Part shown: positions 56,460 to 64,000 of the stretch, in pieces
Layout: each line of letters begins with the position of its first letter
How positions within the stretch are numbered: position 1 is the first letter of the stretch
Assembly (NCBI GenBank): GCA_037044905.1
Contig: JBAOKB010000061.1
Location: 682,001 to 746,000, forward strand
Direction of reading: 5' to 3'
Length of the DNA stretch: 64,000 bases
Origin: Hortaea werneckii
Lineage: Eukaryota > Ascomycota > Dothideomycetes > Mycosphaerellales > Teratosphaeriaceae
Notes under the pieces: model-generated
The model's database searches: none
The model's input: only the letters and a program-made list of their open reading frames with translations
What the model was told of the DNA's origin: nothing
Position numbers and translations under genes: made by a program

Positions 56460-57692
56460 GACGTGGTCGTTTGAGCTCATCTTAGTGGCTCAAGTCCAAG
56501 CCAGCAATACGGAATCCTCGTGTAGATGCGCGGTGTTGAAATGCTACGGCCAAGGCAAATTCAGTGTTGGTATGTGCAAGATACATGAGTCCACTTGCTA
56601 TCGTCAAAAGGCAGGACTTACGAGAGCTTTATTGGTTCAAGTAGATATTTGTAGATATGCTCTTTGTAGATATGCAAAGTGTAAAAGGTGATCTATGAAG
56701 TGCTGTTCGTGAACAAGACCGGCGGAAGAGATGCTGACCGGGAAGGTCGAAGTATTTGGCTCGAATTTGAGGATCTAATTCTGAACAAGTCTTCGTCGTG
56801 AACCTTGTGAACGCGGCAAAAGATGTCATTCGCAGCCATTTCATAACGACTGAGTGCCTGAAGCAACGTTTTTCGAGCGCATGTGAAATTCGTCGGTGAA
56901 GAAAGCACGTAACCTGAGAGAGTGCATGAGGCCTATAAGAACAAAATAGGCGAGTGGCGATGGACTGAGCGTCTGAGAATTTGGGTTTCATGAGCAGTTT
57001 TAGCAGGTGGCGCCATTTTGCCCTTGCTTGCTAGGGATGTAGTTTGTGCGCAGTTTTCATGATCCAGCAGACACATACGCCGACAGTGTCGCTCTAAGGT
57101 GAGACACGTGCAATGGTAATGCACGGTGGACGCAGAGTCTGCATTATGCATTCGCAATGTTCTCACAGTAAATCTCGCATGCTATGGCCAAATGCATGAT
57201 CAGCAAAGTATGTTAACATGACTGGTAAGTCTAATAGCTGGCACGATACACGGTAAATATGCACAGCTTAATTCAACGTAGGTGCCCAGGACCAATCGAG
57301 ACACGTCTTCCGGAAGGTTTGGGGCGTAGGAGTTGCGGCGACATCATGGCTGCGGCTTTACTGGTCTCGGGACACCAGTTCAGCGTCTTGTGGAATTTGA
57401 TGACTGACTCCGATTGCTGTAGAACTCGAAGGATGCCAGCAAAATAGAACACGCTGAACTCATGGCGCTTGGGGGTGAGTGGAGCATGGAGTGAAGTCGT
57501 TTGAGCTCTCTAAACTATGCGGATCTATCCGTCCTCCGCAATCTCCGCTTCAAGATGACGGCGGCGACGTCTGATGCAGTCCGAATGCCTACATCGCTAG
57601 GTCACATTCGAACATTATAATACTATCGCAAACCGATCTCGAACAGCCGAATTCTGTTAAACAACGCTCGAGAGCAGACACACATCATCACA
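56460..57692. other. divergent intergenic region
   Basis: Holds promoters of paralogue B (minus) and TIM13 (plus). A direct duplication of GTAGATATGC (TTTGTAGATATGC near 56648-56676) is the only repeat noticed. No gene recognised. Confidence 0.45.
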
Positions 57693-58015
57693 ATGGCCGA
57701 CGCAAAGCAGCAGATCATGGACCAAATCCGCCAGCAACAAGCGCTTGGCAACGCAAGAGCATTAGTAGAGGTCCGCATGATCACTGCCTATTGAACGACC
57801 TCGCAGACAGCTGACCGTCATCGCAGAAACTCAACGAGCACTGCTTCGAGCGTTGCGTCCCCAACCCAGGCTCTTCCCTTTCCTCCGGCGAACAGACGTG
57901 CTACACCGCGTGCATGGAGAAGTATATGGCGGCGTGGAACACCGTTAGCAGGCAGTACTTGACTCATGTTCAGAAGGGCTCTCCTGCGGCCGGTGGTGGT
58001 CTAGGCAGCATGTAA
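57693..58015 (+). CDS. tim13: mitochondrial intermembrane-space chaperone Tim13
   Basis: Two exons (57693-57770, 57827-58015) with a 56-nt intron (GTCCGC donor, GCTGAC branch site, TCGCAG acceptor) give 88 residues, the size of a small Tim protein. The twin CX3C motifs are exact: HCFERC and CYTAC, separated by 17 residues (VPNPGSSLSSGEQTCYT region). The N-terminal helix has QQIMDQIRQQQALGNAR, typical of Tim13 rather than Tim8, 9 or 10. It should form a hexamer with Tim8 that guides membrane proteins to TIM22 or SAM after Mia40 oxidation. The donor GTCCGC is unusual, but the acceptor and phase are clear. Confidence 0.92.
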
Positions 58016-58301
58016 GAGGCTATCTCATGGAGGAGGAGAAGCAACACGCAAAGGCCTGTGAGCATGAATCGAAAAATTGTACATTATTGCATAGAAACGG
58101 CATTAAAAGGCGCTTGACGACAGCCCACAAGAAGGAATTCTACGCGGGCGCGCTCTGGAAAAGGAGTTGTGCATAAGTGGATGAGAGTCGGTGGGCGCAG
58201 AAAGGGCAGCGCATGTACTATTACATACTGAAATCCATGCTCGGCTGAAAATGCAGCAGATTCGCTATGCTATGATTTAAAGCAGAAGAGGGAACGATAG
58301 T

Positions 58302-59399
58302 CTATCTCTTCACCACGCTCGTTCCTGGCGTAGGCGCGCCAACTTCACCCTTGGCTGGAGGCGGTGATAGCATGGTTTTCTGCCTCTCCTGGTACTCCTT
58401 CACAATGATAGAGCAACTCACTTCCTGGCACAGTCTCTTTCTCCTGGCTGCAGGCAAAAGGCTGGCAAACTCTAGCCCTGACGCCCTCTCCACAGCTTCG
58501 ACCGGCACTTCAAAGTCCTTGAGATCCTTCTGATTGCTGATGATTGCGTTCGGTAATACGAAGGCACCTAGTGATACCTTACCCCCCGTCGTACCATCTT
58601 CGGCGAAAATGACCTTGTAGAAGTGCGTCGGGACTGCTACGTTTGGTGGCGATCCAATGACCTCGTAGCTGACTCTCCACTTGCCATCTACCGGGTCCTT
58701 CTTAGGAAGATAGAGCGGACCTGTTACTATTCTCACGCTTGGGTAGAAAGACGTGAGTCGTCTACAGAAGTCCTCGAAATGCGACCAGTAATCTCTGTTG
58801 AATCCGTCGCCAACTTGCGGGCACATATTGCTGAGCGCAAAAGTACTGTCCATCGCATCCTGGCTCCATTTCGCATCTGCTGCCGGCACCTGGTGTCCTC
58901 TATCATAGCCGCTTCGGAAGTAGTCTTTCAGCTTGGCACGGAACTTCTCTGGGATGCTCTCGTCCTCGTTGAAGACAGAATGTCTGCGGTCGCCATTCCG
59001 CTGCAACAAGGAGGCGGGTGTGATGTGCTCGACTACCCATTGTGGATTTCTTTTCGCACGGTCGAAGCAAGATACGAGGGAAGCGGCAGTGCGAAGGTCG
59101 TTGATAGGACCCGGGAAACCGTACTGGTAGATGCCTGAAGGATCGACGGGTGAAAGGGCTGGAACACGGCCATCGGCTGGGCGGACTGGTGCAGGTACTG
59201 GTGCAGCTGGTGCGGTGCGAGTTGCGCCTGGCGAAGCAATTGTCGTGGTAGTGGTTGCGATCTGATGTGTTTCGTCTGTCTTCTTGCGACCGCCAATGCC
59301 GTATAAGGCTGCTGTTGTTGCAGCGCCGACTGCCGCTGACGTGCCAGCAACGATGGCCAGGCTGAACTTAGACATTGCGATTGCTGGAGCCGACGGCAT
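58302..59399 (-). CDS. nuc1: mitochondrial DNA/RNA non-specific endonuclease (NUC1/EndoG family)
   Basis: Intronless, 365 residues, or 357 from the second Met (MSKFSLAIVAGTSAAVGA), which begins a hydrophobic segment likely to anchor it in the inner membrane facing the intermembrane space. A Thr/Pro/Ala-rich linker follows. The catalytic site is YDRGHQVPAAD, the DRGH motif of beta-beta-alpha metal nucleases, with His as general base. The metal-binding Asn lies in FNRDYWSHFEDFCR. YQYGFPGPINDLR opens the domain and is the EndoG-type start (YGxPG). The enzyme degrades mitochondrial and, on release, nuclear DNA during cell death. The C-terminal extension beyond the domain (EEYQERQ region) is short and basic. 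Confidence 0.92.
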   Translation of the reverse strand: MPSAPAIAMSKFSLAIVAGTSAAVGAATTAALYGIGGRKKTDETHQIATTTTTIASPGATRTAPAAPVPAPVRPADGRVPALSPVDPSGIYQYGFPGPINDLRTAASLVSCFDRAKRNPQWVVEHITPASLLQRNGDRRHSVFNEDESIPEKFRAKLKDYFRSGYDRGHQVPAADAKWSQDAMDSTFALSNMCPQVGDGFNRDYWSHFEDFCRRLTSFYPSVRIVTGPLYLPKKDPVDGKWRVSYEVIGSPPNVAVPTHFYKVIFAEDGTTGGKVSLGAFVLPNAIISNQKDLKDFEVPVEAVERASGLEFASLLPAARRKRLCQEVSCSIIVKEYQERQKTMLSPPPAKGEVGAPTPGTSVVKR

Positions 59400-59646
59400 A
59401 GACTGCCGACCGGGTGTGTCCCTAGGTAGGAATGTTGCTTCTTATCAATTTCAACTGCTGCCTCTAGACGCCTATCACCGGGCAAGGTCACTTGAGCCCG
59501 TGTTTCAGGCGACGCGCAGCGCCAAAAATGAACGCGACCGCCAATCAAATCGATCAGCGGAGGTGGGCCGCGGTACCTTACCCTCTAAGGGCTAGCTTAG
59601 CTCAGTGGTGCCTCGGACTTTCAAACGTGAATTCAACCTCACTTCA

Positions 59647-60558
59647 TCATGGGCTTGCCTTGCTGCCCGCAACCTGTCGTCTCTTTGCTCTGAGCTCTCG
59701 AATCTGCCGCTTACAGGCCAGTGTCAAAATGTGAAGCTCCTCGCCAACACTGCTATGATCGCCATCCGCATCACCAAGCGCCACCGCAGCATCTCGGGGG
59801 AGCTGGACCATGAGCAGGCTGCGTCTTTTGGCTTGAAGCCTTATCATGATGGTATCGTCATTAACGGGCTTGATAGTGCAGTCAGCGCGCTGTAGTGTGC
59901 GAATCAACATGTGTCGCAGAGTTCGGGATCCAATTGCCCGATGCCGCAAAGTGTTCGGTGTCGCCGGTTGGCATACGGGAATGGCCTCAGCGTCTCCGTT
60001 CAGAACATCTCTCAAAGGATCATCTTCATCGAAGTCGTCGCGCGATCGATTTGGGTGCCCCGTTGCGCCGTCCCACAAAGATGCATCGTCGGGTGACTGT
60101 GTACTCATGGTATCTGGTGCCAGGTGGCGCATCGAGTCGCCGGATCGAATCATCATCTCTGGGAGAGCATGAAGCCATTGGCGTAGCCTCGAGTCTCTCA
60201 ATGGCTCATCATCAACACCCGAGAAATAGCCTCGAATCTGCTTCAAAGTCGCAGGAAAGGCATGAGGTTGAGAACCCTGCTTGTACCGGTAAGCAATCAG
60301 CTTCGCTCCGATAAAATCGATGTCTTGTAATGGGATGAGAAAGACAAGCTCCTCGCTCGTTTGGAACAACTTACAGAGTAAAGAGCAGCTGTTTGATCGC
60401 TGTTCGCTTTCTTTCCCTAGGTCCAAGTCAGTATTGCGAAGACACCGTTTTCCAAAAGCAGGCGCTCAATGCCAGGCAAAGCGATACCTCCTTGCGCTTT
60501 CTTGTTTTCCTTTGTGGGTTTTGGCCCCCAGGATTGTCACGTCGTCTTCTACGTCCAT
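59647..60558 (-). CDS. unknown protein, N-terminal exon uncertain
   Basis: The main frame (60416-59647) encodes about 256 residues in one piece. A candidate first exon (60558-60488, starting MDVEDDVTILGAKTHKGKQ) joins by a 71-nt intron with GTATCG and GACCTAG, but the phase is off by one. A missing base near the CTGTAAG at about 60377 would fix it. The core has DFIGAKLIAYRYKQG, an acidic FDEDDPLRDVL stretch and a C-terminal basic helix (LACKRQIRELRAKRRQ). It resembles no family I recognise. No signal peptide or membrane segment. It could be nuclear, but that is a guess. Confidence 0.5.
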
Positions 60559-62329
60559 GCTGACGTGCGAGATGAGCAGGTTTCGCCATTTTGCGTGATG
60601 TCTCGGTGGCTGATGCAGGCCACTGCCGCTTCGTTGCCACGTCTATACAGCCTCTGTTCAAGAGTACGTCATCGTAGCGCAAGATATGTGCCAATCAAGG
60701 ATGGCTGCCGCCTCCGGTGAGTCAGCGCCGCAGCGGAGGTCCAAGCTTCGCGCAACCAAACCATTTTGCCGTACCACTTACTTTCCTCCTCCGCACAACC
60801 AAGTCGGGTAACTCAAGATCATCAAAGCATCTATCAAAGGCATCGCGGAGCCATCTTGTTCATCGTTGTGCCCACTCGTTAACCAAGAAGCGAAGCAGTA
60901 GCAGCACCACCGTGTGTACGGCGGCATGAGGATACTACCCCGGCAGGCTCGGGCGAGGGAAATCATGTTCGCTTGTCCGCAAGGACGGCCGTTGCGTATT
61001 GAGTATGTTGTCACAGGTTGACGCCCACAAATTGCGCTGGGGTCCGATCCCCCTATATCCCAGTGTAGGTTCAAGAGACGTGACTCGAGCTTGCTCGTGA
61101 TCCGGACGTGCCGAAGAGCGATAACACGGTGTGCGCACGTTTGGTACTGCTACTTGCGCAGCGCACTTGGATAACGAAGGCTATCTCTTTCCGCATCGCC
61201 ACGCTGGCATGTGTATCACCGTGATGGGTGAGACGGGGCAGACGGCAATGCCAGGTAAGAACCCCAGATGTTCAAGAGCAGATGCTGACCACTCTGCCCT
61301 CTGCTATGAGGGCTAGCTTCAAACTTTTCGCACAGCATTACACAGTCATGGCCTCGAGCCTAGCATGAGCATACGCTCAAGACTTTTTATCTTTTCATCA
61401 TTTCTGGGCTACCGTCTCAGCACTGGAGAAGAGAAAGAGTCGACCGAGGCGGGCACCCCGTCGGAAGGCTTGGCATGCCCAATGCCGAAGCGTCGAGTTA
61501 TCGAGCGCGGGATACACAGGAAATGGGCTCAGGCGTGTCATCAGATAGCTTTGAATACAAGAGGTCCTTCACCAGACAGTCCGCCTACTACGCTCTGCTG
61601 CCAGACCGTATCGGCCCAAGGCTCTTTCAAATTTCTTGTAGCAGTGTGTCTGACAAAACAATGCTCTGTACTCTCATATCGATACTTTGTAGACTCAATG
61701 CTTGCTCTGGTTCAAGAAATTATTGCGCCTCGGAGGTCGGGATTGGCACCACCGAAATGGAAAATACTGTTCCCGACTCGATTGAAAGCTCCTCGGTGTT
61801 TTCGACCTAGATTGACATCTTGTCCAACAACGCAGGCATTCAAAGTACATGGACAGCTCTAGGACAAAATGCCGGTTGACCGCAAATCCACGTGGGCATG
61901 TCGTTGATGATACCCGAGTTCTTCTACGATATGTCAAAAAATGTTTGACCCTCCGACTTGCAGTTTGCATCTCGTTGCACTTACAAAAGCACACCTTCGG
62001 CGAATTAAAGTAATGCCTGTGTGCAGCACACTCAGCGCAACAGAAGTCATCGCGACAAGGGTTACTTAGGGTTGTGTAGGGTTAATTTGCCACCCCGAAT
62101 CAACAGCCCACCGCTAAAAGCTCTCGATCTAGCCATGTGTCTTAATCATAGCATACAGATAAGGCATCAAAAGCGGAGAAAAGCGGAGAGTTACATGGCC
62201 ATGGAAAGCGATCTTGGATCTAAGTATAAGGCACAAGACTACGCTTTTGTCGGACTATGCGAGATGGCTAGATATGCATTGTGCCGCGCATTGTGAGACG
62301 ACCCCTTCAATCGATTGCCGGAAGACAAT
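60559..62329. other. gene-less stretch
   Basis: 1.77 kb with no supported gene. Open frames at 61365 and 61475 on the plus strand overlap each other and look unlike protein. No repeats beyond an AGGGCTAGCTT word shared with 59588. Confidence 0.45.
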
Positions 62330-63166
62330 TTACAGCTTCCCTACCCGCTTCAGGTTCTGGTACAGTGCCAACGCTGACAGTGTCTTGGAATCCCTTACAC
62401 CTTCCCGCCACAAATCGTCTAGCTTTACCACCTTAAGAGTGATTTTTTCACCTTCATTCCTCAAGCCGGTCAGCTTGCCCTGAAAGTCCTGCAGTTCCTT
62501 TCTGGATATTCTCTTTTGATACAAGAAGATCGGGACGAACTCATCGCAGCCGCCTGCTGTGCTGTACACGCCCTTCTGCAACTGCTGCTCGTTCTGCTCA
62601 CCCTCCATTGCCAGCGCCGTCATGTCCAACAGCTCATCGGCTTTCACTTGCAGGCCAGTTTCCTCTTCTATCTCCTTCGCTGCACCACCCGCGAACGTTC
62701 CACTGTCGTCCAGCATCCCTGCCGGCACCTCGCTGAAGCTGAGTGCTCCCGCTGCTATTCGTGGCTGTACTGTGAGAAGGACATGTTTCTCCTTGTCGTT
62801 CCCTTCCGGCACGTCTTCCGGCTGCAAAATCAGAAGCATGGCCAAGCTGCCACCGCGCATGAATACCGCTCCAGGAAGATAGGCACCCTCGTCGTTCGTG
62901 ATCTGGGCTTGTAGCTTGACGAACCCTAGCCGTTTCTTCTCGCCGGAACCGAACCAGTCGACACTCTGGATCCTGATCTCGCGTAGCTTGTAGGGCGCTT
63001 TGTGAAATTCATGATTGGGATTCGAAGCCTGCAAAGCTAGAGAATGCCTTAATGTGTTGGTCCAAGTCTTGAAGGCAGGGAATGATAGCAATTGATCTTG
63101 TTGAAGGTCGGAAGTAAGGTGGACAGGACAGGCTGGATCAAAGCCTGGAAGATTGAATGTCGTCAT
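62330..63166 (-). CDS. NUDIX hydrolase (ADP-sugar pyrophosphatase-like)
   Basis: Single exon of 278 residues from the Met of MTTFNLPGFDPACPVHL; an upstream Met at 63256 adds 30 unlikely residues. The NUDIX box is PAGMLDDSGTFAGGAAKEIE followed by EETGL, with the E-x-x-E-E metal site intact. Its Gly/Ala-rich spacing (AGGAAKEIEEE) is that of fungal and plant ADP-sugar/nucleoside-diphosphate-sugar pyrophosphatases (NUDT14-like). A strand FVPIFLYQKRISRKEL and a C-terminal helix follow. The enzyme should cleave ADP-ribose or ADP-glucose to AMP and sugar phosphate. No targeting signal seen. Exact substrate not readable. Confidence 0.9.
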   Translation of the reverse strand: MTTFNLPGFDPACPVHLTSDLQQDQLLSFPAFKTWTNTLRHSLALQASNPNHEFHKAPYKLREIRIQSVDWFGSGEKKRLGFVKLQAQITNDEGAYLPGAVFMRGGSLAMLLILQPEDVPEGNDKEKHVLLTVQPRIAAGALSFSEVPAGMLDDSGTFAGGAAKEIEEETGLQVKADELLDMTALAMEGEQNEQQLQKGVYSTAGGCDEFVPIFLYQKRISRKELQDFQGKLTGLRNEGEKITLKVVKLDDLWREGVRDSKTLSALALYQNLKRVGKL

Positions 63167-64000
63167 CCTCGTGGCGCAGTAGAGTGATCTCGCCTCCGGA
63201 GCCTGTTGCGGTGAGTGAGTATTTTCAGATAATGTTATGCACAGAGCTTCGAGCATTCCATGGCGTGGAAGCAGACACGCAAGGCAACGAAAGCCTGTGA
63301 TAAGACAGTAAAAGCCATGGCTAGTGATGTACTTACTGAGTACTGGTTTGATGGCCAGAGACGTGAACCAGCCTTGAGTGGTCTTTTGGGAGAAAGCGGA
63401 AGTCGTGAAACAGAATTACCAAAACTCATCAGGGTGACCCTCCTTTCGGCGGTTGGTCTCAGTGCAGGAGGCAGTAACGGTAATTGTAAGTAATGGTCAA
63501 GGTCGTCGTGCTCCCTACCTACTGTACTCCGGCTGCGCGGGATTGTACCGCAGAAAACGTCATGGACTACTTGTGCAGGTACATTGCGGTCCTCACACAA
63601 TTAGAACATTTATCGGACCTGCAGACCATTGACCCTCGCGTGATCATTGAACGCACGTATGTAATGTGCTGTGCGAACCGGCAGTTGCGATGACTTATCC
63701 TGTCCCATACTTGGTTGCCCGGCACAATGCTAAGTGGGAACCGCGGGAGACGTGTGGGAGGTGCTTAGGAGCATCCACTTTAGACCAAGACTATCCAGTG
63801 GTAAGAGGCATGTTTTCAACCTTGAAAGCTTCGTTTGATCATTTTAAGGCTGATACCTTAGAGGAGTACTGCGCTGCTTGCCAGCAATCGCTATGTTCGA
63901 GAAAATGGGTCCGGAAGGTGTTCTATCCTAAACAAAGGCCAACTTCATGTGTGATGTAGAATTCGCGTGAAGTTTTCGTGATGTGAACTTTGCGCAAGCT
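63167..64000. other. intergenic region to window end
   Basis: Promoter side of the NUDIX gene. The plus-strand frame at 63666-63959 has Cys pairs (CGRC, CAAC) but no clear family and no supporting splice sites; left unannotated. A gene may start beyond the window. Confidence 0.45.

Noticed and set aside
59587..59660. tRNA-like stretch with an A-box (TAGCTCAGTGG) and a T-loop-like GTGAATTCAACC
   Set aside because: The two ends do not pair into an acceptor stem and no anticodon arm forms; at most a tRNA relic.
63666..63959. plus-strand frame with Cys pairs
   Set aside because: No recognisable domain or splice signals; may be the start of something outside the window but not supportable.

Overview
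The window looks like a piece of chromosome from a filamentous ascomycete, most likely a Dothideomycete of the Mycosphaerellales/Capnodiales type. This rests on genes split by 50-80 bp introns with GTRNGT donors and CTRAC-like branch sites, on typical fungal families (CFEM protein, Clr5-domain protein, CCC1 transporter, COP9 subunit 6, NUC1 nuclease), and on a 10.4 kb AT-rich island mutated in the manner of RIP (repeat-induced point mutation). The genus assignment is inference.

Layout. 1-0.48 kb: five copies of a 97-bp tandem repeat. 0.5-25.5 kb: a gene-rich block with two unknown proteins, mitochondrial ribosomal protein mL46, a large coiled-coil RING protein, a Clr5-ankyrin protein, an alpha/beta hydrolase, a RING/RGG/RS protein, a ZGRF1-like (DUF2439) protein, a CFEM GPI-type protein, COP9 signalosome subunit 6 and an unknown Cys-rich protein. 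26-42.1 kb: an NAD-dependent epimerase-like enzyme, a secreted phosphoesterase/phospholipase C, a CCC1/VIT1 vacuolar metal transporter facing an equilibrative nucleoside transporter, a coiled-coil protein of about 2,480 residues, and RidA. 42.34-52.72 kb: a nested transposon island. Its outer edges are a perfect 16-bp inverted repeat flanked by TA, with a Tc1/mariner-type DDE transposase remnant inside. Into this sits a Ty3/gypsy chromovirus with 197-bp LTRs, gag, CCHC knuckle, protease, RT, RNase H, integrase and chromodomain, plus a separate antisense reading frame between pol and the 3' LTR. 53-64 kb: two tandem paralogues of an unrecognised family next to the island, TIM13, a NUC1-type nuclease, an unknown protein and a NUDIX hydrolase.

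Most of the genes are housekeeping and there is no clear metabolic cluster. Several are mitochondrial (mL46, TIM13, the NUC1-type nuclease and possibly RidA), and others serve ubiquitin/COP9 signalling. The most striking features are the nested, RIP-mutated island and a systematic artefact: at least ten otherwise healthy genes or gene segments change frame by what looks like one missing base, usually inside a homopolymer. I read these as assembly or sequencing undercalls rather than pseudogenes. Coordinates of those genes are given across the shifts.
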